Origin: Sphagnum magellanicum
Taxonomy: Eukaryota; Streptophyta; Sphagnopsida; Sphagnales; Sphagnaceae
DNA: 64,000 nt
Reading direction: 5' to 3'
Assembly: GCA_021904315.1 (NCBI GenBank)
Contig: CM038922.1
Span: 12,561,347-12,625,346, forward strand
Under the pieces are notes generated by a model. The model made no database searches, was not told the DNA's origin, and worked only from the letters and a program-made list of their open reading frames with translations. Positions 12,471 to 25,500 of the stretch are shown piece after piece. The position numbers were made by a program, and so were the translations under genes. The stretch's first letter is position 1. Every line of letters begins with the position of its first letter.

Positions 12471-15420
12471 TGAACATGTTGGGAGTTTTTAGAAAAAAAC
12501 TTACATGCTTAACTTCTTTCATTTCGGCCTTTAGGTCAAAGCACTTTAATAAGAAACAGGTGTTGGGAGTTTTTCAAATTTTCAAAGCATGATAGATATG
12601 TTTTTGTTTTAACACTTTAAAGTTTTGTTAATCATTCCAAGTTGTGCTAAATGACTATGAGTGTGGAGGAATTCAAATTCAAATTTTATTAAATTAAAAT
12701 TTGGGTTTTGGCTTTAGTAAAAGAGTTTTTAACTTGAACAATTGTTGCATTAAAAGTAATCAATTTTTGAAAGGACTAGGGTAAAGAAGTCTTTTAATAT
12801 AAAAAATTGATGATACCAAATTTAAACAATAATAACTTATTATCCACACTCAAAGAACATTCACAATTTAAAAGTTATGGAATGTGAATTTTAAAAAAAA
12901 ATCAAAGTATGTTTCAAAATCTCAAAAGTCCTTTACCACATGTAAGTGGGGTGGAATATATAGGAAATATTAAACAAAGTTTTAACTTCTGATACAAGAA
13001 AGTAAAACCTAAAGTAGTTATCATATTTTGGTAGGATTTGAAATTATGATGATTTTTCAAAACAAAATGGAAAATTTGGTCAAATCTACACACTTGAAAT
13101 TTTCATATTTTTTAACGATGACTAACACAAAACCTATGATATATTGAGGCAACTATATGTATTTATAATAAAAAATTGTGAAAGATTTCATTTTAAAAAA
13201 ATCATATGAAAAAATGAAAAAGACTAAAAAAAACTCCTAATCATTTTATAGAATGATCCCATGGCTCTTATTAACATGTTTTGACCTCTTTGCCTTCTTT
13301 TTTCCAACATGTTTAGACAAGGTGTCAAGTTCAAAAACAAACAAATTTTCCTTACGTTCGACCTTGGAAAACATTTCACACCTCATAACATGAATCAAGC
13401 CACCATCTTCAACAATAAATATTTCCCATGTATATTTGGTTACCTATAAGTTCTATTTCAATGGAAATCATATGTAGTTTTTTTTTTGTTTTGAATGTTA
13501 GATATTCCAATTGGATCTATAGTTTTAGGAACACTATTATTACACAATGCAATACAATCTAACAAAAAATTGAAAGCTCATTAAAGAAACATCAAGGACA
13601 TAAGGGTTTAAAGCAATGTACCTTGGGTTTGATTGCCAACATTGGCAGGGTCTTGTGGTGGTAGTCTATCACTAAAGAAATAGTTGTAGCAAAAGTTAGG
13701 AGGTACTTTCAATAGAGGTATTGTTTGGTTGTTAGTTGGAAACTTTTAAAACTCGAGATTTGCAAACAATTGCACAAAAGTGTCAACATAAATAACCATT
13801 GATGTAAATGATGCACAAGTGATAAAAAACAAGCAATAGAACTCAATGACAAAAACACTTTATTAAGGCACATGCCATTGAGAATCCACAATGTAAGTCC
13901 TAGGAACTTGATGGTGTTAACAAATTCCAATCACACTTGACACACAATTACAATTAGTATAAGCTTAATGAACACACAATTGTGAAATCTACAACCTAAA
14001 AGCTTATGCAATGTGCACATTAATGAGTTAGTGATATAATAGAATTGAGATTAACCATTAAAACTTAAGACTAAAAACTTCAACATTGTTGCTACAATCA
14101 AATCCCATTATTGATTGGCCCAACACTTGGAGACCCAACTCCCATTCACCTTAAGGAAAAATTGCAAATAGTCAAGCTTGTAGAGGGCAAAAAATAAAAC
14201 TAGAGTCTTAAACTAGCATGCACACCCTAGGATTTGGAGTCCTAAGACAAAATGTCTTTAAAACCCTAGGTTCATAAGGTTTGAGGGGCTAGGACAAGAG
14301 GATTTTAAGGCCTAGTCTTTGAAGTTTTTCCAATCTTAAGACATTAAGGCATAGGACTTGAAAGATATAGTGGGCTTAACATTTGTACGCTAAAGGACAT
14401 TAACATTAAACATTGTAGTTTCAAAGACATAAAAGGGCATGTAAACATGTTTTAACATATGATCATTGCTAAATTTTTAATGTTAAAAGTAGGGTAGGCA
14501 TGTTGTTATTCAAACATTTAAGGTACAATTTGTTTGCCATTTTTGTAGGAGGGCCCCATTGTTTATGGTGTTTTAAAAATAGATGGAATCCTTCTCTTGG
14601 CACATCTGTTGCACTAGAAATCAACAAAAACGGATTAGAATTGAAAAAATTATGGCTCCCTAAAGTAGGGGGGGTCATTTTTACAAAGCATTTTCAATCA
14701 AATAGCTCATAGCCTATTTCCAAACCACTTAAAAAATCCTTAAATATTATTTTTTTACCTTTAGAGTTGCAAGATGATTTGTAGAGCTTAAGATGGATAT
14801 TTCAAAATAATTTAAATTGTTCAATTTGAACAAAACATGAAAAAGTTATGCATTTATGAAGTAGGAAAGGTCAAAATGAACAAAAATGAAAAAAAAAGTG
14901 TTTAGCAATTGAAAAAAACGTATTTTTTTCAATTTTTTTTACTGCTCCTTTGGCTTTGCATTTCAAAGATGAATTGTAGAGATTGAAAAGGCATTTATAT
15001 AACATTTTAAAACATTCAAAATGGAGAAAATTTGAAAAAGATCTACCAAAATGTTTGGTGATAGGCGTATCTACCTTATGAAACATTCTCTTTTATGAAG
15101 GAAATCTTAGCATGCTTTTTAGAATTGGGTTTTTTCTTATGGAGATTCATGGTAGTGACAAGTTGTATTGGAATATGAGGTAATCCCATTTTCATTTAAT
15201 GTTCATGGCGCACATATTAGCCAACCTAATTTGGAACTGTGTTATTTTAGCAATTTTAGCAAGTTTTTCTTAAGAAAATAATTTTAATAGTAGAAAAATG
15301 TTCTCCACAACCATAGGTTAAAGGTTCAAATCCCTTTTCTTTTGATTGAATGAACATTGATTTTTCAATGCGACATTGGAGATGCAGTTGTAATGTTGCA
15401 ATTTATGGGTGAAGCCACAT
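12471..15420. other. unassigned AT-rich sequence
   Basis: No gene is supported; ORFs are below 75 codons and motif-free. A pol III B-box-like AGGTTCAAATCCC sits at about 15,325-15,340, but its flanking stem is poor and no A box is convincing. Confidence 0.45.
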
Positions 15421-15444
15421 TTGATAGTAGTCAATTAGTTTTGG

Positions 15445-15800
15445 TTAAGCCAAACATTCTAGGCCCTAAGCCACAAGTCCCAAGCCTAAAGCCAAATGTC
15501 CTATGTCCTAGTTCACATGCCTTGAGTCACAAGTCAAAGGCCCTACGTCAAATGTCCTACGCCTTAAACCACAAGTTTCAATCCCTAAACCAAACATTGT
15601 ACACTGAAAGCCACAAGTTTTAGGCCTTACGCCAAATGTCCAAAACCCTAAGGTACAAGTCCCAAACCTTAAGCCAAATGTCTTAGGCCTTAAGCCACAA
15701 GTATTAAGCCCTAAGCCAAATGTCCTTGGCCATTCACAAAAAGTGCACAATAACACCTGAAGCCAATTGTCCTAAGCCATTCCTTGGCTGCAAGAACCTA
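15445..15800. repeat. degenerate 42-bp array built from two ~21-bp half units
   Basis: AGCCAAATGTCCTAGGCCTT-like and AAGCCACAAGTTTTAGGCCC-like half units alternate. The CCAAATGTC core recurs near 15,489, 15,546, 15,631, 15,672 and 15,715. The CACAAGT core recurs near 15,470, 15,570, 15,611 and 15,694, often 41-43 bp apart. Looser copies continue to about 16,030. Because 42 is a multiple of three, one frame on each strand stays open (88 codons plus, 82 codons minus) and encodes Leu/Gly/Thr-Phe repeats. I regard these as repeat artefacts. Confidence 0.8.
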
Positions 15801-16727
15801 AACCCAAATTTCTATTGTAAAGACTTTAAGCCAAAAATCCCATGAGTGCCTTAAGCCAAATGTCTTGTAAAAATGTTTAAGCCAAAAGTCCAATGAACAA
15901 TGTAAAACCAAAAATGTTATGAACACCCTAAGCAAGGAACCTTAGGCCATAGGCCCAAAGTCCTATGAACATCCTAAGACAAATGTCTTGCAAACATAGT
16001 AAGCCCAATGTCCTTGGAACCAATACGAAATAACCCTAGGCCATAGAATTTTTAAAATGAGGTAAATTCAATGTATTTTGGCGTAGTGTTTGATTTTAAA
16101 CTGTGAAAGTTTAACCCAAAGCCAAAGCACACTTTGGCTTGGGCATGTTGGTCTAGTGTTAAAATATTTTAAAGCATATTGACTTAGGGTTTGAATAATT
16201 TTTGGCATCTTGACTTAGAATTAAAATCATTTATGGCATCTTGGCTTAGGGTTAGAATAAATTTTTGGCATCTTGGCCTAAGGTAGATGACTTTGGTGTA
16301 GTCCTAGAGTGGTCTCCATTATGGCTCTTTTTGTATTCCATACCGAAGGAAGTATTCTTATTTGTAACTGTATTGGTCACCATATTTGGCCTAGGCTAAT
16401 GCAGGGGCATGAATTGTGTGATGTTGGGTACATTGGCAGCCAGCAAGGGGAGGTGCCCTAAACTATAAATTCCCTACCAAGATTATATTCTCTTCATGGG
16501 TAGCATAGTAATGCCAGACATCCGTCATCTTTGTTCTTGAAGGATGTGATGAAAGATAAGTCATATTTATTGAACATAAGTAACTTAAGTTACATGCTAA
16601 GTACTGTAATGACCTCCTCTGATTTCTCTAGTGTATTCAGAGAGTGCCTTGCAAAGGGTAAAATATTGCCAAGCTTTTCAAAAATGGAATGTTCTGCCCC
16701 TGCAAGCATTCTGTTTTTGTAAAGCCC

Positions 16728-16755
16728 AATAATAATAATAATTATTATTATTATC
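16728..16755. repeat. palindromic (AAT)n(ATT)n microsatellite
   Basis: A run of AAT repeats passes directly into ATT repeats, making a perfectly self-complementary A/T hairpin about 28 bp long. Confidence 0.9.
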
Positions 16756-16822
16756 ATTTTCCCCATAACTCCTATTGGGTACCTGCCGGGTGTCATGGAA
16801 AAAAAAACAATATGGGGTTGCT

Positions 16823-16941
16823 CTTAACACTTGGTGAAGCACTCGGGCCAAGGCATTACCGAATTTGAGCAGCACAGCACTCGGCTGCTGCTTTGTATTG
16901 GTAATGCCCTTGCCCTTGTGCTTTACCTTACACTTAATGTG
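16823..16941. repeat. long imperfect hairpin (foldback or miRNA-precursor-like)
   Basis: The left arm (16,823-16,875) pairs with the right arm (about 16,884-16,941). GGTGAAGCAC, GGGCCAAGGCATTACC and GAGCAGCAC on the left find near-perfect reverse complements on the right in the same order. The loop is only about 8 bases. Arms extend roughly 50 nt with scattered mismatches. Its origin could be a small foldback element, a MIR gene or a duplicated-inverted fragment; sequence alone does not decide. Confidence 0.6.
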
Positions 16942-17159
16942 CTTGCTTGTTGAGTCTCTTTGCAGAGTGAGGATAAATATAAGTCGGAGAATTGGAACAT
17001 GCACCACCAGATAAACTTGGTGTCATGCATATTCCTGTAATTCATGGCATAATTGGAACAAATCAAATTGACCGTCACCCTAATCAGGGTTTTCTTGGGG
17101 TGAATTTTTGACACTTGTTGACAAAAGAAATCCACTGCCACTCATGCACAAGGATTGTC

Positions 17160-17375
17160 ATGAAAATAATGCGCCAAACTTGGCAGATCTCATGGAAAAT
17201 TTTTCCTGAAATTGCCATATTTAGACAATAGGTTCCTGGTCGCCAAAATATAGTTAGATTCTTTAAATTTTTCTACTTTCCTCTTTGACCTGTACCCAAA
17301 TTTGGCTAGTTCCTCTTGTGGATGGATGGATGATTGCCAGTGTGGCTACATCACAAAATTGGAATAAACAAAGAA
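17160..17375 (-). repeat. arm of dispersed inverted-arm repeat family
   Basis: On the minus strand it reads CCAATTTTGTGATGTAGCCAC, GGCAATCATCCATCC, CTAGCCAAATTTGGGTACAG, then TTTGGCGACCAGGAACCTAT and TCTAAATATGGCAATTTCAGG. The blocks and their order match both arms at 21.39-21.68 and 22.26-22.55 kb. It is one of the better preserved copies. Confidence 0.75.
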
Positions 17376-19639
17376 GAAAAGAAAAAACCTATTGCTAATA
17401 ACACTATTAACAGTTTATGAGTGTGAAAGCCCCTTTTGCAAGTACTTTTACAAATGTGCAGAAATTCTGTACTTTAACTTTTAGTTTGAAAATGTAGAAA
17501 ATGAGTTTGCAGAATTTAAAAAAAATAATTTAGCTTTAGTTTCATCTGGTAGAAAAATGACTGACTTTGCAGAAAATTAGTATTTAACTTTTTGCAAGTT
17601 TGAACTTGTAGAAAAATGAGTTTTGTGGGAATGTTGTGTTCTAACCCCGCCTTCTTTTTTGGAGAGGTTTAACTGAGACCACCGAACATCTGGCATCAAC
17701 AAAATTATTGATGGCAGGGGGGTGGGGTTGTGCTCAAAGTGAAGGAAGCCATACACAAGGTGTTGAGAATAAATGTTTTGCAGGTGGTCTAAGTAGGTGA
17801 TCATATATCCCATTGTTACTAGGTTTGAGAATATGGTACATGCATTGGTGGACCCAATTTTATTATAATTTTGTTTTGTCATATAATTGGATTGTGTGGA
17901 AAATGGAGTAGTTGTAGGTTTCTGACAGGAAAAATAATTGCTATTGACCTTATTTGAATGATAATAGAGGTTATTTGTTTATTCTCACCTGCAAGAGGAA
18001 AAACAAAAGAAAACAAAACAGTAGTGTAGACCTATTGTCAAACTTGGTCTGCAAATATATATTATTGAGTTTATTATTCATTGGATTTCAATTATTCATT
18101 TTTTCTGTACAAACGAGCAGGATTTTTTTGACAAATTCTATGATAACTTTACTTTTCTTTAATTTTTTTTTGTAAAAAATGGATTCAATTGCTGGGACAC
18201 TTATGTAGCATGATTTAAGCTTCCCCTTAAATCATGGGATTCTCAAGAGCTAGTTTTGGCCCCCTTCTTCTGCAGAGCCGCAAACCTTCCACCACCAACT
18301 CTTTTGTGCAATGGCTTTCTAAAGGCCAGGAGCCAAGAATATGAGTACAAAATTTCAGTAGAGAGGAGGGCATTGAAGCCAATGATAAATTACATTTCTT
18401 TCCACAGCACTTTGATGAATTGATTAGCATCATCCGCAATCATCCCAAACAAATATTTTGAATCCATAAAAAAATTTGTTTTGAAACTGTTGAAAATGTA
18501 AAAAGTTGGCAAAAAAAAAGTCCCACAACTAATACGTGCTGGGTAGAAACATGGAAGAAGTTTCCCCAAAAATTCTTCCTTCAAAAATTTGAAAAATGCT
18601 CTGACAAAAACAGAGAATTTGTGATACAATATTTCTTAATACTTTTTGAGATTGAGAATTTGCAAAATTTCACACAGCGAGAAAAATAAAATAAAATCTC
18701 TGCTGTCTACTACCCAATTGAGTTGATGTTAAAACTACAACACTTTGGCTTATGCCAATATACCTCTATATTCATGGAAAAAGACACTGAGGGTTTCTTT
18801 CATAATGTGAGTATTATACACAATGGTAATTATTGAGCTCAACTTGGTGTCTTTTTGCAATCTTAACAGGAACATTCAGCTCAAACAAACTTACAGAGGC
18901 AATAATAATGAAGTTCTACTCCTATTTCACTTACTTTGAGTGGGATAAGTAGAAATTAACAAAAGGGCAAACATACAACATACACATCATTCTCTCTCTC
19001 TTTCTTTTGAGGCCACAAATGAAAATAATTCATTGCAACATCTCATTCCAATTTAAGAATTACTGAATCCGTGCACAATAACATGGGATTTAGACAATAT
19101 ATATATAAACTGGATCCAAGGAATTAGAGGGAATTGTGGTGGTAAAAGGTAGGGAACTAGCCATGGGAACCATCATAAGTAAGAGTCAGAGAATGACACG
19201 GAATGAAGGGTCAAGTTTGCATAATGAAAAGAGAGAGGGGGAGGATTGATTTACTAAATTTCCAGCAGTGGCCTACAACTATTGCTGCCCCACAACTCTC
19301 ACATTCAGATTTTCAGTCTTTTTGCATGTCTTTACAAACTACAAACCACCTGCATCAATATGTTTTCCCTTGTTTTTGAGTTCTACAAGGGAAAGAAAAA
19401 AGAAGGGAGAAATGGGATTTGTATATTTTTTGTTTGGAAAAAAAATGGAAAATCCATTGTGAGGAGCCATTGGCAATATTCACCTTTGGAGAAAGGAAAA
19501 AACCAGAGGGAACTCCCAACCCTAGTGTAATTTTTGATCCCTTTTCCTTTTTAGTTCCACTTGATGGGTCATCTGCAGACCGCATTATGCTACAAATTTT
19601 TGAATTCCACCGTTTGTCTCCAATAGCAATAAAGTCCCA

Positions 19640-19735
19640 TTTTTTGGGGGTTTCAATTTTTGTGATGTGGCCAAAGCTAGATCGTTCATAAAAAGTTTAG
19701 CCAAATTTGGTTAGAAGCAAGAAATGAAAGAAAAA
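19640..19735 (+). repeat. partial arm of dispersed inverted-arm repeat family
   Basis: CAATTTTTGTGATGTGGCC is followed by TTTAGCCAAATTTGGTTAG, in plus orientation. It is opposite in orientation to the 17.2-kb arm. The two could bound one decayed 2.5-kb element, but the outer parts of this arm are not recognisable. Confidence 0.5.
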
Positions 19736-21389
19736 TAAATTAAAGCATTTTTCACTACCTCCGGGCAACCCAGTATAGAAAATTCGAATTCTGGCAACTA
19801 AAGACCCCCAAAACTACTTTTTCACATTTTTATTTAAATTTTTCCCAAAACATAGTGCTGAAATTTCTTACTCACAACTTATGACAAAGTGCTATACAAA
19901 AACACATGTATTTTGCTAGAAAAGTAGTTTTATATATCCTTATATTATGAACACTTCTATTGTGCACACATACACGCGTGTATATATGCATGTATGTGTG
20001 TGTGTTTTTTTGGGAATATTATGTGTTTTGATTTGCATGGCAATGCTGACATGGGGGTGTTCTTTTTTGTGGTTGGTGCCATGGAAAACAAATAACTATT
20101 AGTTGACCTAAAATGGACTGTTGTGTTAGAATATTTGTTGTGCCTAAAAAATCTGCCTTTGTCTTTTTGCCCACGAGATTATATTCGCCAAATTATACAA
20201 GCTCATAAGGTGCATCAGTTGCTTGAATAATATGGACAATCTGAATGCGTACCTAGTAGTGCTGTAGGTTACAGAAAAGCTGCCAAATGAGGAGCCGTAT
20301 TATTGAATGTGGGTAGTGGGGGATTCTCTCAAAATCTTCTTGCCACCCGCCTTAGATATACTTATCAATTCTTTTTTTTTGGGGTTTTTCACATCACCCA
20401 AAAACTTTATTTATTTGTGCCAAAACAAAGACACACAATTATTATTATTATTATTAGTATTATTATCACTCAACAATGACTACCTATCCACAATTAAGTT
20501 AGCACCAATAATTCCCCATCATCCCCCACTTTGCCGTGCATGTTTCTCTCCCAAACAAATATGAGTGAGCAGTTCTAGGTTATCACGGAACACGCTCTCT
20601 TCACGAGGTGAGCATAGATATCACATGGTAAGTAGGTGAGAAACCACAGAACAACAGCATATGATTGCCCAATTCTTCCACGACGGGTCTCTTTGGAGGC
20701 CTCTCCAGGTTTCCACAAACTTTCTATTTTACTGTTTATAAAAGGACTGGCCATTACTTGACTACTACTGTATTGGGTTTTCCTATTCCACACGACTATT
20801 TCAACACTATTTTCCACCAATTGATTGAACAATTTCAACACTATATTCTGACAATATGCACAATTCATTGAACATGGTTTGTTTGCCAATGTTCACCATT
20901 GGACCCATCATCCCCATTTTCCCAGGTGGATTTCACAATAATATGCAAAGTCAAATTCCATTCCAGAAGGTGCTAAAAATTACCCTAAGGTAGTAATAAC
21001 AGATGGGACTTTTGTGTTCTTTTAGTGCCAACTTTCACATTAAGGGAGGAAGGGTCACCCCATGTGTCTATTTAATTAGTTCTAATTGTTGTTTTGGAGT
21101 TAAGGAATTTTCATTTAATTGACTTACAATTTTTTTTATTAAAAATATTACCTAGTGGAGAAGTGACCAATAGAGAGTTAGGTACTACTTAGCCTTTATG
21201 TGGAAAACATATTACAAATTCTAGGGGGGGTAGTGGGCGGGGGCCGGCTTTTTGCAGCCACCTTTGAAAAAAACCAATTATTGAAAGCAGGCAAGATATT
21301 CAAAAATATGGTAGTTGGTAGATAGTTAGCTTTGCATAGTCTTTCTATTTCATGGGTCTCAGTGTGAATTGGGTTTTACTGGGTTTTGT

Positions 21390-22555
21390 TTTGTGGCGAA
21401 ATTTCACCACTTGGTGACAAAAAAACGGCGGGGAGGAGTAATTGCAACTTGTACAAAGGGTTTTTTTTTTGGAAAATCCAAAAAATTCCCCCAAAGTGGT
21501 CATGTTTTCAAGGAAAAAAAAAGGTTGAAATAGCCAGATTTAGACCTTAGGTTCTTGCATGTCAACTCAGGGTTTCAAAAGATGTCTACTTTTCTCTCTG
21601 ACCTGTAGCCAAATTTGGCTAAGTGCTCTTCTGGAATGATAGCCAGTCCACCTACCTCACAAAATTGAAAAAGAAAACCCTAGTCCCATAGAAAAATACA
21701 AAAGACGGAGTGGAGAGAACGGTTCTCTCATACTATTTGTACATATATTGACAAAACTTTAATAATTTAAAACTATTATTTGTTTTCGTTGGGAACGGGT
21801 AGGGCCTCTAAGTTCACCATGGAATATTTGAGGAATCCAAGATGTAAACTCCCCAAAACTCAAACATTAAATCTCGGAATGCCTTTTGTATCTGTAATAA
21901 AATTTCGAAAACTGGTATTAAAAAAAAGGGGAAAACAAGAAATAAAAAGGCAAAAAAAAAGAAGAAAAGAAGAAGAAATTCAGTCCAAACGGCAACAACG
22001 CGTGGCAATAGGGGATCTAGGCCCCCTATTGGACATGCGGACCGTTGCGAACTAAAGTAGGCACTTAGTCCAAAGGCCACACAGGCCATAGGCCCCACCG
22101 TTACTGTTTTACGGTACCTAGCCGTTGTGGTTACTGTAGCCACAATACCAGTTGGGCCCTACTACCTACGGCCTTTTTCTGCCTACCCCAAGTAGGAACT
22201 CCTTCTTATTTACCTGAGTGAGTTTTTTACATGACACAATTAGGGCTTCTTCTTTTTTTTGTTTTTTTTTCCCAGTCCAATTATGTGATATAGTCACACT
22301 GGTGATCATCTCTAAGAGGAATTAGCCAAATTTGGCTACAGATCGGCGAGGAAAATAGACAAATTTAAGATCCCTGATATATTTTGGTGACCTGCTGGAA
22401 CCCGATGGCTAAATATGGAGATTTCGGAATTTTTTTTCCCTCAAAATTAGTCAACTTTGGCGAATTTTTTTCACAATCCTCTGTACAAACATCAATTTTG
22501 TATAGGTTTATTTTTGTCACCAAGTAGTGAAAATTCACCAAAAAAAGAACACACT
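21390..22555. mobile_element. foldback/TIR element with ~300-bp inverted arms
   Basis: The left arm (about 21,390-21,675) and the right arm (about 22,260-22,555) are inverted copies of each other. From outside inward, each holds the 'ACTTGGTGACAA' block, 'TTAGCC/CTAA...TTTGGC'-type blocks, the CCTGTAGCCAAATTTGGCTAA palindrome and the block ending CTCACAAAATTG. The ~580-bp interior carries a GC-richer block with repeated GGCC motifs near 22,060-22,190. It has no transposase ORF; the 91- and 109-codon ORFs on opposite strands have no motif. It looks like a non-autonomous DNA element, and single arms of the family occur at about 0.72, 3.53, 5.57, 17.16 and 19.64 kb. Confidence 0.7.
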
Positions 22556-25500
22556 CACAATATTATAGATAATTGTAAATGCTAGAGCTCCTACCTCAAG
22601 GAATGATGCTCTTTCCTAAGTATATCTTTCCTAAATATACCCTTTTTCAGCAATTTCTGCGCTAGGGTTTAAGAAGGGGAGAAAAATCTAGGTGTTTTTC
22701 AAATTTTTTTACTTGATTGATAAATTGAAGAGAAAAAGGTAGGTACCTTTAGTGGTCTTTGTTTTCCAAAACAACTATCTTCCTCCATGTACATTTAGAT
22801 CATGAAGCTTTTGTTTTTGGGGGCTTAAATGGAAGGAAAACTAATTTTGTTGCTTAATTGCAATAATTGGTTGTTATACTTTGAAACTTTTTTAAGTAAT
22901 TTGACAAGGTTTCACTGCTGAGTTATAAAATAAATTGATTTTTTTGGTAAAAGAGTGTGGTTGTAATGGGACAGGGGAGGGAGGGGGCGGGGATATGTTT
23001 TATAAGATTTTTATTTTTTTCCCCACACAATTGATAAAAACCAATAAAAGAGAGAACAAGAAGTTGGGGATATATAAATGAACCAAACTGTATAGCAAAT
23101 AAAACATTATTTAGCAAGGAAGTAGGGATTGAGGAAAATGAAGAGACATAAGGACCTAATGAAAAAACCTTACCTTATGGGGTTGATGCACTACTTCTAT
23201 TTCTATTAAGAAATGTCAACTATTGAGACAACGATTCAATTACCATTAGTGCTTGACAAATCAAAAGTGAGAATGGCAGGTCGGTTGAGAAGGGGAAATT
23301 GAAAAGTACCAAGGGCCACTAATTTACGTAGCTTGACTTAGATTACCCTTCCATTAAGGACCCGCACCTTCAAACTTTGGAAGGTGCAGTTGCCTTCCAT
23401 TAGCATGACCTTACCAAGCTGAAGGTGTAGCTAGGTGTGAGCTTGCATTCCCTTCCATTGGCATTACTAAATGCCCATGCTGAAGGTGCTGCTATGCGAT
23501 TAGCTTGCAAGTTTTGCAAAACTAAATTGCAAATCTTGAACATCTAAAATCAAAGTGGGAAAATCAAATTTCTAAAGTTGAAGGTGCAGATCGTCAATGT
23601 TACAACACCTTTAGAATGGAAAATGATTGTCCTCTTTGAAGCACCATGGAAACCTGTCACCTAAAGAAAATGACCATGACTGAAGAAGGGAAATTGTTCA
23701 TACTCTTGGCATTTTAGGGTTTTTTGGTACTGGCATGCAACAAGTCAACAACTTGTCTTTGCAAAAAACTAAGGATTTCTTACAATGAAAAGAAACAAAT
23801 TGAATTGTGATCAATCTCTTACTTAAAATTTGCCACCTTCAAAGTTGAAATGCTTTAAGTTGAGATTCACAAAGGAAGAATGCATCTTTAAAAGGGATTT
23901 GCAATGACAATATTTAGAAAGGGGCAATCTCTCTTTCCGTGGAGGTGACAATGCCAACAGTTCGACGCGAGGATTGAACAATGGATGAAATGAACACATC
24001 ATTCACTCATTCCCAAATTATGTGAGCCAATGTCACAAGCAATAGATGGAAAAGGCATCACATGTTGCACAAGACTTTTCATTATTTTCCACTAGGTGTG
24101 CATCAATGTTTGCATACATTTTGTGTGATAGGGTATTTCCTTGGTCAATTATATGAAAGCTAGTTTTGGAACTTCTTTCAAAGGTAGGTAGATATGTAGG
24201 TTGGTTTTTCCACCTTGGAATAACTTAGGGGAGTAGATTACATGGCAAATAATATGAAAAGTTTTCTATGCTTTCAATAGCATACATGAACACCATTAAG
24301 GTGACTTTGATTTGGATTACTTGGGGAACATGATGGGGGCACATATGGAAGCATTACCTCTTTAGTTACACCCCACCAATTCTTATATTCCAAAACTTTT
24401 TCACTTGCTTGGGAACCCACAATAGTTCTTGAAAATTTTCCCCTTTTGCCAAATGAAAAAAGCAAAATACAAACTAGTCTTCTTCATCAAGTCCTTGGCA
24501 CCAACATGCTTGTTGAATGCTTCTTGCAACTGGTAAATATTCCCAGGTGTCTTTGCTTAACCCTTCGCCTCCCTTTTCAGATTTGATCGCTTTATTCATT
24601 CAGGTTGGAAAGGATTTGTCACAATCAGGCATTCCAACAAAACGTGCATTGTCCATTCCATATCCATGAAGACTAGTAGATGCTCACCTTCTCTCATACA
24701 ACTACAAAACATGCAACCATGTTATAATACACAAAAGAGATAATCCTCGTGGATGGGTGGATGGATGAATGGATCGTGATAGAGGGGTGCAACAAGCGCA
24801 ACTAACAATAATTAATATCATGACCTCTCATAAATCCAACCCACACAATCTACATTACCTTCTCCTACTATTATTATTTTTCTTTTTGAAAAAAATGGTA
24901 TGAAAATTCTTCAAATTGTCTGCCCTTAAAATACAGTGAGTTCCTTCTGCTGGCTTTAAAAATAAACATGGAATAAATGCACATTCCAGGAGCAAGGCAA
25001 ATGGGGGGGTACCATGCCATTTACTAACATGTCCTTGTTTGAGTGTCTTATGTCAATTCATTAGCAGCAGTGGTGGCTAATTACTCATTAAGTTTATTTT
25101 TATATTGCAGTTGGAATTTGATGTTGGCAGTTTGCAGGTTTCCAAAGATCAAGAGAAAGAAACCTAAGTCAATTTGCACAGCTAATTATCACTTCACAAC
25201 TTTGCACACAAACTGACCCAACAACTCACATCTCTCTGGCAACCAACCCCACCCCCCCCGGTCCTCTCCCTTAGTAATTTGGACATTGTTTTAGGGTTAG
25301 GTAAGGAGTGCAGCTCACAAAGGTAATGATGGTGCTCACATCAACCTTCTCTATGTTTTTCAAATCAGGAAGTTACATATAATTGATACAACTATAATAA
25401 TAACTGCAATCACTTCTCTTCATTCTCCAGCACTTATTTTAACCCATTTAGGTCTGGAAGGACACTAGCCTAGTCAAAGAAATTTTTTTCTTCTTACATC

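Noticed and set aside
15320-15345. B-box-like AGGTTCAAATCCC as a tRNA or SINE
   Set aside because: The T-arm stem does not pair well and no A box at suitable spacing was found.
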